DNA of 64,000 nt from Chinchilla lanigera (GCF_000276665.1 NW_004955463.1:14257325-14321324), one strand, 5' to 3'; positions 1-11,503 are shown, counted from the first letter of the stretch. A program made the numbers and translations. The notes: generated by a model from the sequence alone, not told the origin.

Positions 1-189
1 CAGTTTGTTCTTCCACATGCTCCCTGTCATTGTCATCTACCACACCCTCGTCTTAGGGGCCTAAAAGCAATGGGTCCACTTGGTCATGGACTGAACTTCT
101 AAAACCATGTGACAAAATGAAACTTTTCTCTTCTTTAATTAATTACCCCAGGTATTTTACTATAGTGACAGAAAGCTGACTAACACACA
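1..189 (+). mobile_element. 3' part of an ERVL/MaLR-type LTR
   Basis: The last ~100 bases follow the 3' end of mammalian MaLR LTRs: a pyrimidine-rich stretch, then a 'ccccaggtattttactatagtgac' type tail (given here in outline) and a closing gctgactaacaca. The 5' part lies outside the window, so only the tail can be judged. Strand is inferred from the orientation of this tail. Confidence 0.6.
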
Positions 190-2490
190 TGGGCTCCACG
201 ATTTATTTGCCATGGGCATGTTCAATAGTCCCTTAAAAGAAAGCAAAGTCTTGGGTTTCCCTATGTTGGCCTAGGCTCTAGAAGTGGACAGCAGGCACTC
301 TGGATTGAATCACTATCAAGCTTTGCATATTTGTTATTTATTTTGGTTAGGGCAATCAATAGAGTGGGAGTGGAGTCTGGTGGAATTGGGGGGAAAGGAG
401 CTTGGTCAACCATAATACTGTGAGTGGCTGCATGGCACTGAGTCATTAGTATGGATGGTTCATTAGAGAGCAAAACTTTGAAAGGCAGGACAGAAACAAA
501 TTCTGACTTGACCTCAAATTGCTCCTGAAGCCCAGGATCCACTTTCCCACTGTACACATCAATCTCAGAGCCTGAGGTGGAAGGTGGAGATGGCAGACTG
601 GCAAGATGAGAGCAGAGTTCCTGGCACCCTTCAATCAGGTGTGATGCTTTAGACAGCAAGGACGAGCCTTTCATTGAGTGAGCTCATTAAGAATCGCTAG
701 CTTCTTCATGTTCCTTTATAGAACATAGTCCAGACAGGGCCTTGGACAGAATGCAGCAAAGATGTTAAGTCAACATCTCCTACATCTGGCATACAAGGAG
801 GATGTGCCTGGTTTCCCAAAACCTCCTCCTTTTGTTGTTTATTTGTGCAGTTTTAATCTTTTGGAGATTACATTCACTTACATATGGAGATACTAAATGT
901 TGCTCGCAGAAAGGAAACAAGGCTTATCACTTCTGCTATGAATATCTGCATTGATCAGTTTTGGGGAGCTACTAGCAATTGTTCAGCATGGAACCAACCT
1001 AAAGTCAGGGATCCATTTTTCCAGCCACAAAGTGTAATTTACAACAGCATAAACCAAGACCACCCTTGGCCTGGGGCAATAATAACAGGTGGAATTGGCT
1101 AAAAGTCTGGCATAGGCCTTGCAGCTCTGAGCAAGGAGCTTTGAATGCCTCTCCTGGCTCCTAGTGATCCCTAGAGGAGTAACTTTTGGGAATAAAGTAT
1201 CTGAAAAAATGTAACTTTGATATATTTCAGAATATAGAGCTTTATTTTGCTTCACAGAGTATTGAAGTGACATTTGGTAAACATAATTAAAGTATACTTT
1301 AGTGTCATTAGCATGGATTTAAAAGGTAGGGAACCACTCATCATTTCTTGGTGTACATTTTCAACTGATACTATTCACCCTTTCCAAATCCTTTATTTAA
1401 TCAGAGCAGGGGCAGGAGGAGGGACGAGGAAATCTATCTTGTACTTTAAAAGCAAAGGCATTTTCTTCTTACGTGCTTTTTGTTCAAAGTAAAAATATAT
1501 TTGCATTTTGAATGTATCTCTGTTGAAATGGATTCACCATGTTGACATCTGGTTTAATTATTTTGCATCAGTCTACCTGGGAACCAAGCAGTGGCCCTCC
1601 ATGTCCCAGCTATTCTGTCTGGCACAGCCATTTGGATAGAGGAAACAGAGTAACTTAAGTCATTGTGTAACAAGACCTCATTCTCTGGAGGTTTTCAGTA
1701 AGAGAAAGGGCACCTTCTCAACTTTAAAGGTAATTACCCTGTAAACATTAAAAACCTGGAGTGACTTTAGCATAGACATTCGCAAAGCAGCGAAACAGTT
1801 TGGTCCCAGCGAACTCTTTCATGTCAACATTGCCAGATTCTGGGCTCTGCATTTTCAACTAGTTCAGAGCAGTGGCTTTCTGCAGAGGCAATGTTACACA
1901 GAAGTGGAAATTCTACAGCAATTCCAGCCCAAGGAGTCAGGAGAAGTTTCTTTCTTCACACTTCTTGCTTCCGGTTCTAGTGAGAAGGCAGCTGACCTCT
2001 GCAGAACATGGATATGTAGTCAGCCTGCTCTCAGATGAATACCACCTCGCTTCAGTTCAGCTGACAGAATACAGAAGGTAACACTGACTTTCAGTCACTG
2101 CACACCACGGCGTCGGTGATGACAGGAGGAGAAGATTCTCCTCCTTCTCTTTCCAGGTGCTTCTCTGTCCAGTTTATTTGACTTTATCAACTTTAGAGAG
2201 AGTGACTTCAGGCTTAGAAATGGCGAGGGCAGCCCAGCTGCCCTCCTATGGTTGCTAGTTTACAATTTATTGTGCACCACCATGAGTCTCCGTGGAGGCT
2301 GAAGCTGAGCAGGTCTGAACTCCGAAGGGATGATTGTCGCTTGGGGTAAGATTATAAACTCTCATCACTGTCCTTTTGAAGTGACCTTTGAAGTTACTTT
2401 CATCTTCTGGGGCCTGAGACACCAGCTGATGCAGGATCTGAGCCAGTGTGGCCAGGGTGAACGAAGTGCCTCTCCTCCTCAGTGAGCTGG
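190..2490. other. Unassigned, probably unique intergenic or intronic sequence
   Basis: I recognise no exon, RNA gene or well-preserved repeat here. Open frames are short and look random, up to about 96 codons with no recognisable domain. A short purine-rich perfect inverted repeat lies at 2124-2145 (10-base arms, 2-base spacer). Confidence 0.4.
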
Positions 2491-2494
2491 GAGG

Positions 2495-2900
2495 CCACGC
2501 ATGGCGAAGCTGGCTGGCAAAGTGAGTGGACCTGTCAATTACAAGACCCAAGGACAGCACCAAATAATGTGTGGAACTTCTTGCAGGATCCCTGGAGATG
2601 TGGATGGCATAAAAGAAGACCACACACCAAAAGGAGCTGCTACCATGAGTTCCTACAACCACGCATTCTGCATTTCTCAGAAGCAGCATGTACTTCTATT
2701 TTTACCTTCTTTTTCTCTTGTTTTGCCCAGGTTTACTCTGCAGAGTTGATTTCTCCCATAAGCATTCACCTCTCCCTTTTCAAATAAACTTTTGACACTA
2801 TATTTGGCTTATCTCATCCAATTCTTTGTTCAAGGCAAGAAGGACTTGGAATACTTTTGATTGGAGTACCATTTCTAAAGGAATGATCCAACAACACTGG
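2495..2900 (+). mobile_element. Possible ERV1-like LTR remnant
   Basis: A polyadenylation-like AATAAA at 2782 is followed by text resembling the R/U5 of class I LTRs (a 'tttggctt...tctttgttcaaggcaagaagg' pattern in outline). No clear 5' boundary, TG start or target-site duplication is visible. The overlapping open frames on both strands match no family I know. It could equally be unique DNA. Confidence 0.25.
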
Positions 2901-3505
2901 GGTTGGGTTGGCCTGCTCCAGTGTACCCAGGACGAGCACCTCTGGGAATGAGTGTGGCCTCAAAGCTGTGTCCTGCCAGTGGCCACTTCAAGATGAACTT
3001 TATGTTCCAGCCCCCTTGAACTTGGTAATTTGGAGGGGCTTCTCCCAAAAGCAGAAATCCTTTTGTTTTCTCCCTTTCATTACAAACAGCCTCGGCCTGC
3101 TTTTTCCCAGTGACAGTACTGTGGAGAATCTACAGACCAGCATCTATGTGACTAAAGCTAACAATACACGTGCATAAAAGTGGGTTAGGTTAACTCCAGG
3201 TCCCAAAGCTGGACACAACAAAGATGTATTTTGTGCCTCTGCTGCATGTCTGTTGCTAGTTGAGGGGGCATGTGTGTGTTTGAGGTCATTCTGTCCCATC
3301 AGTCACTCAGGAGTCCAGGTACATGGAGGCTTTTCCACCTGCACTTGCAAGGTCTAGAACACAGGATGCCTGGAAGAGACCCTGACCTTTCACTTGCTGC
3401 TCAGTGATGCTGTGCTTTAGCCTAAGTGTAATAAATGTCAAGTTTACTCATTCCCCATTGGTGTGGAGTTGCTGGCTCCATCTAACTGCAAGAGGATTAG
3501 AAGGG
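2901..3505. other. Unassigned unique sequence
   Basis: Nothing recognisable was found on either strand. Short frames only. Confidence 0.35.
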
Positions 3506-3704
3506 TTGTGCGTTAGGCCATTTTGTTGCTATAATAAAACACCAGAGGCTTTATTAAAAAAGGGAAGGTCTACTTAGTGCATGATTCTGGTGGCTGGGAA
3601 GTCTGAGCAGCATGGTGCTGCATTCCAATAAGGATCCTTTATCTGTGTCCCCAGTGGTGGAGAAGACTGGCAGGATATGCAAAAAGACCAAGTAGATGGG
3701 ATGG

Positions 3705-3737
3705 ATCTGCTATGTAACAACCTGTTACATAGCAGAT
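3705..3737. repeat. Perfect inverted repeat, 15-base arms, 3-base loop
   Basis: The arms ATCTGCTATGTAACA (3705-3719) and TGTTACATAGCAGAT (3723-3737) are exact reverse complements separated by ACC. A perfect hairpin inside an otherwise diverged LTR is unexpected and may be a recent templated change. Confidence 0.95.
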
Positions 3738-3873
3738 ATGATAACTTCTCTAATCCCATGGGCCCTAACCTGCTCCCACACGATGGGCATCAGTCCCTTT
3801 CCAGGGTGGTAAACCTGTGTCCTTATTACTTTTCATCAGATCCTCCCACTTAATGGTTCTGCCACCTTTCAAC

Positions 3874-4037
3874 CTTTTTTTTTTTTTGTTTTTTAAACTG
3901 GGGATTCAACCCAGGGCTTTTGCACTGAGTTCCACACCCAGTCCACTTTCAATTTTTTTTTTTTTTAAGACAGTGTCTTGCCAAGTTACCCAGCCTGGGC
4001 TCAAACTTACCATCTTCCTGCCTCAGTCTCTATCCCT
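3874..4037 (-). mobile_element. B1-dID dimeric SINE
   Basis: On the + strand it begins with a T-run, then a reversed ID unit (ggggattcaacccagggc), a second T-run and a reversed B1 unit. This is the layout of a B1-ID dimer inserted on the minus strand. It is flanked by the 11-base duplication cacctttcaac. Confidence 0.85.
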
Positions 4038-4139
4038 CACCTTTCAACACCATTACATAGGCCACCGCACCTCTAACCATGAACCATTAGGGAGTCGCAT
4101 CCAGACTCCCTGGAGAGGAGAACCAGGTCTTGGTGAGCA

Positions 4140-4920
4140 CTAGTGATGTCTACTACCATGCCGCTGCTTTTATTTCAGGCTTAAACTATTTATTTGCTTA
4201 ACCAAATGAATAAATGCCAGGACCCCAAAGAAAGTCTCCCCTAGAGCACTGTGGAGGGTTCATGAATCCTTACCAGATTGCCTCTGTTGCCCCCAGCAGG
4301 AAACTGCAAGGCGCAGAGGACTTTTTTTCCTTCTACCAAAAAGGTCAAAGATAAAAAGTACTTTGAGGACCACTGTTTTAGAAGCCAAGGCTGGCCACAA
4401 ACCCTGAGCAGTGGGGCCCATGCTGTATGAACAGCCTCTGGCTAGTTGACCCCTGGTGGTCTGTGGTCCCATCTGCCCGCAGGCATGCAGACTCAGCCTT
4501 CTGCTGCACTCACAATTCATCTTCAGCGAGGCAGGCTGGGCCTCATTTGAGATGCCAGAGTTTAACTTACTGGAACAAAAAAACCACATCAAAACCCCAT
4601 CACATGACAACACTAAGGAACCCAAACCCCACATCAGAACGCCCTGGCTGGTGTAGACGTCCTGAAATGTAATGTGTATTCTTCACTGGGAATTAAGAAC
4701 ATGTGGGCTCAGTCCTAATTATAGCCCACCCTTAACATGTTTTTAATTAAGGATTGAGAGACTTGGGCTTTAGAGCCCAGAACTGAACCAGCTACAGCGT
4801 GGAAGCCATATTAACTGTGTTTAATTTCCACAGAACTTAAAGGACCCACACATAGCAGGAACTCAAAAATGTTTTCTTTATGATGATGACGTGAAGTGTG
4901 ATTTATGGTGTTAAGGATAC
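4140..4920. other. Unassigned unique sequence
   Basis: Overlapping open frames on both strands at 4260-4670 (longest 124 codons on the minus strand) match no family I recognise and lack exon-like boundaries. I treat them as chance frames. Confidence 0.35.
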
Positions 4921-4921
4921 A

Positions 4922-5306
4922 TGTTAGTCAGTTTTCCCTTTGCTGAGACAAAATGTCTGACATGCACAACTTAAAGGAAGAAATGGTTTACTCGGCTCAT
5001 GGTTTCAAAGAGTTCAGTCCATGGCCAGCTGCCTCCCAGGCAAGACTGTCATAGCTGGGGAGAGTGCTGGGGAGCAAAGCTGCTCACTTCTGGGCAGCCA
5101 GGAAGCAGAGCACAGAGGAAGAACAGCAGGCAAATAGGCCTTCCAAAGGCACTATCCCAGTGACCCGTTTCGTCCAACTGTACCCTGCCTCCTAACGACT
5201 CATCCAGCTGTGAACACCACCACATTAATCCACTGATTAATATAGCACCCCAGTGTCCAATTACCTCTCCAGTAGTCTCTCAATCCAGTCAAATTGACAA
5301 GATTAA
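4922..5306 (-). mobile_element. MaLR-type LTR
   Basis: The + strand start 'ttagtcagttttccctttgctg..acaaaatgtctg' in outline is the reverse complement of the 3' terminus shared by several LTRs in this window. The far end ('ctctcaatccagtcaaattgac') matches the LTR at 8185-8596, so the two belong to the same family. Confidence 0.7.
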
Positions 5307-5504
5307 CTGGGCTGAGATAAAATTCAGCTGAATTTACTCTGTTGGTTCTTTGGAGGATGTAGATAGATAGGTGCTGCCTTCACATCTTGATAATGAGTAG
5401 AAAAAGGCAGTCATCTTCAGGATCTGACAACCACTCTCAAACCTCACTATTAAAAACAGCAATGATTTTTACTATTTATTCCATGTCTACCAATGATACT
5501 TGCT

Positions 5505-5577
5505 CCAGTACTGGAAATCGAACCCAGGGCCTTGCTAATGCTCAGCAAGCATTCTACCATGGAGTTATACCCCTGCC
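5505..5577 (-). mobile_element. ID SINE, minus strand
   Basis: It reads actggaaatcgaacccaggg...ctaccatgg...ccctgcc, the reverse complement of the tRNA-Ala-like ID body with A and B boxes. It is diverged and has no clear tail. Confidence 0.65.
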
Positions 5578-5700
5578 AGTGTCTACTCAGGTCTGAGGCA
5601 CTACCCACAGAATTTTGCATGGATTATTTCATTTAAGGAAGGAAGTCTATTGTTATCCTTTTTACATATGAGGAAGATAGGGCTTAAAATATTCAAGGAA

Positions 5701-5880
5701 GCTGGGTGTGTCGGCACATGCCTATAATCCAAACACTCTGGGAGGTAGGAAGTTTGCAAGTTCAAGCCCATCCTGGATAACTTATTGACTTAGCAAGACC
5801 CTGTTTTGAAACAAAAAATAAAAAAGGTTAGGGAGGTAGCTCAATGTGAAGGTGCTGAGTTCAATTAATCTTTAGTATTG
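5701..5880 (+). mobile_element. B1-dID dimeric SINE
   Basis: A B1 left monomer (gctgggtgtg...ggaagtttgcaagttcaag) is followed by an A-rich linker and an ID right half (ggttagggaggtagctca). It ends in the (AAAAG)n tail that follows. Confidence 0.8.
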
Positions 5881-5916
5881 AAAAGAAAAGAAAAGAAAAG
5901 AAAAGAAAAGAAGATA
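5881..5916 (+). repeat. (AAAAG)n microsatellite
   Basis: About six uninterrupted copies of AAAAG grow directly from the A-rich tail of the preceding B1-dID element. Confidence 0.95.
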
Positions 5917-6196
5917 GAAAGTTTAAGGAACTTATGTATGCATGTATCAAAATGTTACATAGTACCCCATTAATGTATACAATTTTGTATTTTTATGTAT
6001 TGGTTAATTTAAGAAAAAACTTTAAGGAACTTGTCCAAAAATCACACATACAAGAAGTAGTAAAGCTAAGTTCTACATAGGTCTGTCTGCTTCCTTGCAA
6101 AATCATGTATGACTTAAATAATTTCCTTTTAACAACCCAGCTGGCAGAAATATTTAAAAATACAAAAAGAAAGAAAGAATAGAAAAAGTATTTGTA

Positions 6197-6329
6197 GCCA
6201 AGCGTGGTGGCTCCCTCCCAGCACTTGGGAGGCCGAGGCAGGATCACTGTGAGTGCAAGGCCAGCCTGGGCTACATAGTGAGTTCAAGGCTGGCCTGAAC
6301 TGCATAGTGAGACCCTGTCTCAAAAAAAA
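6197..6329 (+). mobile_element. B1 SINE
   Basis: It has the gccaagcgtggtggct start, ggaggccgaggcaggatcac, and the internal near-duplication ggccagcctgggctacatag / ggctggcctgaactgcatag. It ends gaccctgtctc plus an A-run. Confidence 0.95.
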
Positions 6330-7190
6330 TGTAATCTACTGTCTGGAGATGTTCACTCTCACAATTTGTTGTATAAATATCGGGACATTTTCCATTTGGA
6401 TGTTGCTCACAGGCATCCAGACTTACTGTTGCTGACCTGTGTCTGCCTCAATGCACAATGACATCCCCAGGTCATCCCGCAACAGAGCACCGTCCAGCAC
6501 CAACAAGAAGTGCCACACAGGGCGGCGTGGGTGACACACGTGTGGGAACCTAGAGATCACCTGCCGCCCAAGTAGCAGAAGCATCCCCGTCCTGCCCCTC
6601 TGAACAATCCACCCTCTCCTTCACACACACCCTCCTCTTCTCACGAAAACCACACTGCACTCTTTCCATGGCAGCCTCCCGGTCACCCCGCTGTGGAGAC
6701 AGCAGGAGCCTCTCTGAAGTGCTGGAACCCTGAAATGAGTAAATTCACCTGCATCTGTCTCACACATTTCCTCACAAAAATGAGTTGATACTGTTTAGTA
6801 AACCACTGTATCTTCCTTGAGAGTATGTTCTATGATATGAGAAATCTTAAGGTTTTGCTTATGATTATTTTAGTTGACTGATGCAAAAGAAAATGCAGGT
6901 GTCCGGTGAGCAGGGAGATTCTGGGAGAATGCTGTTTCAGTATCATCCTTTGAGAAACACGAGGGATTCTGACTGTATTTAGGTTCAGTATATTTTGATC
7001 TAAAGTATACTGTGTAAAAGAGAAAACTTTGTGTGGTCATCAAGACCTGATCAATAAACTTTCAGTCTACTAGTCAGATTTGGCTTTATTAAATCAAACA
7101 AGGGATTGACATCAATAATTGTTAGACTACCCTCCCTAGTCCCTAGCTGTCCTGGACATAGTCTTCTGACTATAGCATAAATAAGGATCT
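6330..7190. other. Unassigned sequence
   Basis: Nothing recognisable in genes or well-preserved repeats. No credible exon is seen. Confidence 0.35.
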
Positions 7191-7192
7191 TA

Positions 7193-7400
7193 AAACTGAG
7201 TGTAGTGGCATATACCTGTAATCCCAGGGCTTTGGGAGGCTGAGGCAGGAGGATCACAAGTTCCAACTCAGTGTGGGCAGCTTAGTTCTTAATGAGACCC
7301 TATTTTAAAATAAAAAATAAATAAATAAATAAGAAAAGGATTGGGGATGTAGCTCAGTGCAAAAGCCCTGTGTCCAATCCCCAGTACTGAGAAAAAAAAA
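7193..7400 (+). mobile_element. B1-dID dimeric SINE
   Basis: A B1 half (gtaatcccagggctttggga...ggaggatcacaagttc) and an (AAAT)n-rich linker are followed by an ID half (ggattggggatgtagctcag) and an A-tail. Confidence 0.9.
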
Positions 7401-7409
7401 GTTTGAGGC

Positions 7410-7595
7410 TTTTTTTTTTGGTAGGGGGGGTGGTTCTGGAGGTTGAATCCAGGAAGGACTTAGCTACATCCCCAGCCCTTTTAAGATTTTATTTGAGACA
7501 AGTTCTCAATAAGTTTCTCAGGCTAGCCCTAAACTTGTGAGCCTTCTGCCTCAGCCCCCTGAGTGGCAGGGATTACAGGTGTCCATGACTGCAGC
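7410..7595 (-). mobile_element. B1-dID dimeric SINE, minus strand
   Basis: A T-run, reversed ID (ggttgaatccaggaagg...catccccagccc), then reversed B1 (gcctcagccccctgagtggc). It sits tail-to-tail with the preceding + strand dimer, so 7193-7595 forms a SINE inverted repeat. Confidence 0.85.
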
Positions 7596-7599
7596 CTGA

Positions 7600-8180
7600 G
7601 CCTCATTCCTAGTGAAACAGCTGCTGATGTCCACCTCTGTAAGGGAGCTGAGCCTCAGTCTGTGGCAGTGAGTGGGGAGCTCTAGTACATATTTCCTTTT
7701 CTGAATCAGTGATCTTCAGGCATTTTTGATCGCATGCTATTTGGCAGATTAAAGATGGCTACACATTCTCTGACAGCCACTATTTGAGAGATGGATTCCA
7801 GTGACTGTACTCCTTGACTCTTGGATGAGGTCTTAGACAGCTTGGACCAAAGGAATGTGATGGTAGTGATGCTGGACCATAATCTTGCTCCTGGCTTTAA
7901 AAGCCTGCAGCTTCTACTTTGTGACTCTCAGAATGTTTCCTCTTAGAAGCCAGGCACCATTCTGTGAGGAAGCCCAAGCTGTCCAGAGGAGAAGCCATAT
8001 GGAAATAACTGAGACTTCCCAAGCTCTGTCCCTAACTGGTAGCCAGTACCAATTTGCAAACCAGGAGAGTGTACCATCTTGATAGTGATCTCCCAACCTA
8101 GATATACTGCTCAAATTGGTGCTACCTGGGGTGAAGACGAACGCCCAGGTGAGCCCTTCACAAATTCCTGGTCCACAATA
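7600..8180. other. Unassigned sequence
   Basis: Short open frames on both strands at 7885-8114 match no known family. Some of the text around 7740-8100 resembles old LTR or internal retroviral sequence but cannot be assigned. Confidence 0.3.
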
Positions 8181-8184
8181 TTTT

Positions 8185-8596
8185 TGTCTTAGTCCACTTT
8201 CTCACTGTGGGACAAATGACACTGACAACTTAAGAAGAAAAGATCTACTTTGGCTCATGTTTTATAAGTTTCGGTCCCTGTATGGTTGGCCTGCCCCAGG
8301 CAGCAGTGGCATGGTGGAAGAGCCTGGATGGAGAAAAGCTGTTCACCTCATGGCGGACAGGAAGCAAAGACAGAGAGCCTGTGTTGAAGGGCTTCCTCCT
8401 TCTTCTACTGTTAGTCTGTGCAGGCCCACGGCTTATTGGATGGTGCCATTGCATTCAGGGTGGGTCTCCTCTCAGTTGGCTATCCCACATGCCAGTCATC
8501 TCTGGAAGGCCCTCACAGACACACCAAGAGATGTGCTTTACTAACATGCTCGGTGTTTCTCAATCCAGTCAAGCTTACAGCCAGGGTTAACCATCA
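8185..8596 (-). mobile_element. Near-complete ERVL/MaLR-type LTR
   Basis: Read on the minus strand it runs from tgatggttaaccctggctg to ggactaagaca. It has the TG...CA termini of an LTR and the 'tgatggttaa..' 5' start of this family. The overlapping open frames at 8116-8636 lie inside it and are chance frames. Confidence 0.75.
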
Positions 8597-8876
8597 CAAT
8601 TATCCTGTCATATTATGTCAATTAGAAAACATATGAGAAACAGAATTTTTAAAGGGTTAACTATAAATAGAGGTTCTAAAAATTTTCTTCTCACAGATCA
8701 GTGGTTTGTTTTGGGCATATACACATTTTGATAAGAATTGGTTTAGAGTAGATGATATTTTGAGTTTCAGCTCAGTGTCAATAAATAGTCTCAGTATGTG
8801 GTCTGGCAGGGGGTAACTAACCTCACAGGTACAGACAGCCAAAATTGACCCAAGCAAGAATACTCAAGAATAGAAG

Positions 8877-8990
8877 TGGGTTGTTTTTTTTTTTGTTTGT
8901 TTGTTTTTTTTGTGGTGCTGGGGATCGAACCCAGGGCCTTGTGCATGTAAGGCAAGCCCTCTACCACTGAGCCAAATCCCCAACCCCCAA
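8877..8990 (-). mobile_element. ID SINE, minus strand
   Basis: T-run, then ggtgctggggatcgaaccca...ctaccactgagccaaatccc, a reversed ID element. A diverged ~18-base duplication flanks it (8859-8876 and 8991-9008), so it is an older insertion than the perfect-duplication IDs elsewhere here. Confidence 0.9.
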
Positions 8991-9009
8991 AATATTCAAG
9001 GATAGAAAG

Positions 9010-9354
9010 ATAATTTTTGCCACTTCTGTATTATCCCATTTTTATTCACAACTGATATATCAGGTGATTCATTTTATTTTGTGCTTGTTTTTAAGAGCAT
9101 AGGTTTAAGAGTGGTCAGTTTATTTGAATCTTGCTTGCGTATGACTATGAAGAATTTAAATGTGCTAGTCCAAAGCTATCCCACAATATATGAATATCAT
9201 CCCAGGTCAATTAAAATGCATATCATTATTCTAATAAATTACATGTTACTACAATGAACAGATGTATTATTTTTTGACCCATGCTTATTGGATATTCAGG
9301 CAGTTTTCCAATTTCTGGTGATTATTACCATCATTCTTACAGCTACCTCTTTGC

Positions 9355-9396
<42 letters not shown>

Positions 9397-9740
9397 CCTC
9401 CATATACACTCCTAGAAATAGACAAACATTGCATATAAATATGCACTGTCAAATTTCCAGAAATTTCTCTTGCATCAATTTATAATTTCTCCAACCATGT
9501 CCATTTCCTAGTACCCTCAACTTGGTGTTATAATTTTAAAAATAATTTTGATAATGTAATATAGAGGTTGTTCTCTATTTATACATATGATATACATTTT
9601 ATGTGTTAATCTTACCCTTTGATTTTTGGCTTTTTCCCACTTCTTCCTATTTATTTTTATAAGCTGACTTTTTGTGGGAAAAAATAAAGCATACTACAAA
9701 TAAATGGTTTTAGAGAGGTATTTTCTAATTCTGGGAGCTA
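9010..9740. other. AT-rich sequence, possibly old LINE, with a (GT)n tract
   Basis: The text around 9240-9340 resembles degraded L1 3' sequence on the minus strand but is too diverged to assign. It includes the dinucleotide tract listed separately. Confidence 0.3.
9359..9394 (+). repeat. (GT)n microsatellite
   Basis: About 17 uninterrupted GT units, directly visible. Confidence 0.97.
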
Positions 9741-9755
9741 CAAAATGGCAGTTTT

Positions 9756-9864
9756 GGGGCTGGGGATTTAGCTCAGTGGCACAGCGCCTGCCTGGCAAGC
9801 GCAAGGTCGTGAGTTTGATTCCCAGTACAGGAAAAATATTAAACAACAGCAACAACAACAAAAA
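9756..9864 (+). mobile_element. ID SINE with perfect 14-base target-site duplication
   Basis: ggggctggggatttagctca...ggcaagcgcaaggtcgtgag...ttcccagta and an A-rich tail. It is flanked by identical copies of aaaatggcagtttt (9742-9755 and 9865-9878). The near-consensus body and perfect duplication mark a recent insertion. Confidence 0.97.
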
Positions 9865-9941
9865 AAAATGGCAGTTTTATTAGTCAATGATTCCTTTCAA
9901 CTGCAAGTATCTTAAACACAACTCCAATTGGTTTAAGCAAC

Positions 9942-10314
9942 CGTCATCGTTTGTGTCTGGATATCCTCCCAAAGCCTCATGCAGTCATGGGGTGGGCTTC
10001 TAGAGTTTATGATTGATCCATGGTCCAGTGTTGGGATTATGGGTGTGAGTGCTGTACCCTCCTTGGGAAGTGTAGTTTGCATACAATATAAGGGAGGGAA
10101 AGAGGCTGCTTGCTGCTCCTCCCTTTTTGCTCTTTTTGCTTTTGCTGTCCTCCTCCACCATGAACTGTTGCCCTCTGCCATGTGCCACCCTGCCTTGGAG
10201 CCAGCCAAGTATGGACTAAAACCTCCACCAACTGTGAGCTAAATAAACCTTTCCTTCCTTAATTGTGGGTGTCAGGTATTTTGTCTCAACAACAAGAGAA
10301 AAGTAACTAAGACA
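9942..10314 (+). mobile_element. Solo MaLR-type LTR with 5-base duplication
   Basis: Body as in the LTRs at 45.0 and 50.3 kb (ccaccatgaactgttgccc, AATAAA near 10241, closing aagtaactaagaca). It is flanked by gcaac at 9937-9941 and 10315-10319, the 5-base duplication expected of ERVL/MaLR integration. No internal retroviral sequence is attached, so it is a solo LTR. Open frames within it are chance. Confidence 0.8.
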
Positions 10315-10319
10315 GCAAC

Positions 10320-11490
10320 AAAGGAATATACTGGCTCATTGAAGAGTTCTAAGTATAGGTGAACTCAGTGGTTCAAATAATAACTTGAGGATCTTCTCTC
10401 TCTGTCTCTCAGCTCTGGTTTCTTTCACTCCTTCATTCCCAGACAGACTTGCTTTACCTCAGCAAGAACCTAGAAAAAGAGTGGTTCTTTCCATGAGCTT
10501 TAGCAAAAGACCCAGAGAAGACGGTAATTGGCTAACGTAGGTCAAGTGCCTTTACCTGAGCTAGTCATCAGGGACAGGATAGAATAATCTGATTGGCTAG
10601 GCTTTGGTTCCACATCTTCCGCTGGTCCATGGTGGGTTTTTTTGCACAGCCAAACTAAATGAATATCATTGAATTGGGGCTGCGTGATTCTCAGAGGAAG
10701 GGATGCTGAACAGAGGGAAGAAATGCATACATAAATTTGAGCTCTGAGTCTTTAAGGAAAGATAATTTGATACAATAGAAATAGTCTAGGTCCTGCCTTT
10801 GTTTCAACTGTGGTAATGCTCTAAGTGTCAGATAAATCAGTCATGAAGGAGAAAGTTGAATCCCTACCTTGCCTACCACAGATGATTCTCCTAAGGCTCC
10901 AAGGAAATTAAGAATACAAAAGTCTGTGCTGAAAATGAAGAGTGTAAATGTACACTGCATATAAATAAAGCCAGAAAAGTTTGTGTGCTCCCAATCATAG
11001 TTTTGCATGAGATCCTCCTTGAAAAGCCATGTGAAAACTCACTTGATTGTGGCTCTGAACTCCACATCCCCTTAACTCTGCCTCTGTTGAAAACAGTTCA
11101 CTTTAACTGTGTTAGAAGTCATGTTGAACTGTAGTCCTCAGGAAGAAGGAAAGGGCAGCAGCCATAATGACTGCTGAAAGGTGGAAACAGTACTGGCGTC
11201 ACACTATGCTCATTTCTTTCTAGGAACAAGTGTATCCTGTCTTTCCTTTCCAGCTTATGAACAAGCCTATGACCTCCCATAACACAAGAATGACCTATAG
11301 TCCAATGGGAGCAGCAGAATGCACCAGTTGCAAATGGGCAGCCATGGAACTGCAACCCTGCTGAGTCTGGGGCATGGGGTTCTCTGAGAAGTTGAGGTCT
11401 TCCGGTTGGGAAAATTGTTTAGAAATGGCCACACACAAGCAGGGACCAGGCGCCCAGAATTGTGTGCAGAGCCCTGTTCTTTTGCCCAGT
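10320..11490. other. Unassigned unique sequence
   Basis: No recognisable gene, RNA or repeat. The minus-strand frame at 11119-11355 has no known domain. Confidence 0.35.
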
Positions 11491-11503
11491 TACCCAGAGA
11501 AAC

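Larger units (their letters stand above)
3511..4135 (-). mobile_element. MaLR-type LTR, interrupted by a B1-dID SINE
   Basis: Read on the minus strand, the low-coordinate end has the MaLR 3' terminus (reverse complement of 'taggccattttgttgctataa' in outline). The body has the usual 'cccacct..cc' spacing of these LTRs. A SINE at 3874-4037 splits it, with an 11-base duplication (cacctttcaac) on both sides at 3863-3873 and 4038-4048. It also contains a perfect 15-base inverted repeat at 3705-3737. Confidence 0.55.

Noticed and set aside
2267..2689. A 140-codon frame (-)
   Set aside because: I tried ribosomal and cytochrome-oxidase subunit families and found no match. No support for a gene.
9756..9864. 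A tRNA gene
   Set aside because: tRNA-Ala-like A and B boxes are present, but the A-rich tail and target-site duplication show an ID SINE.
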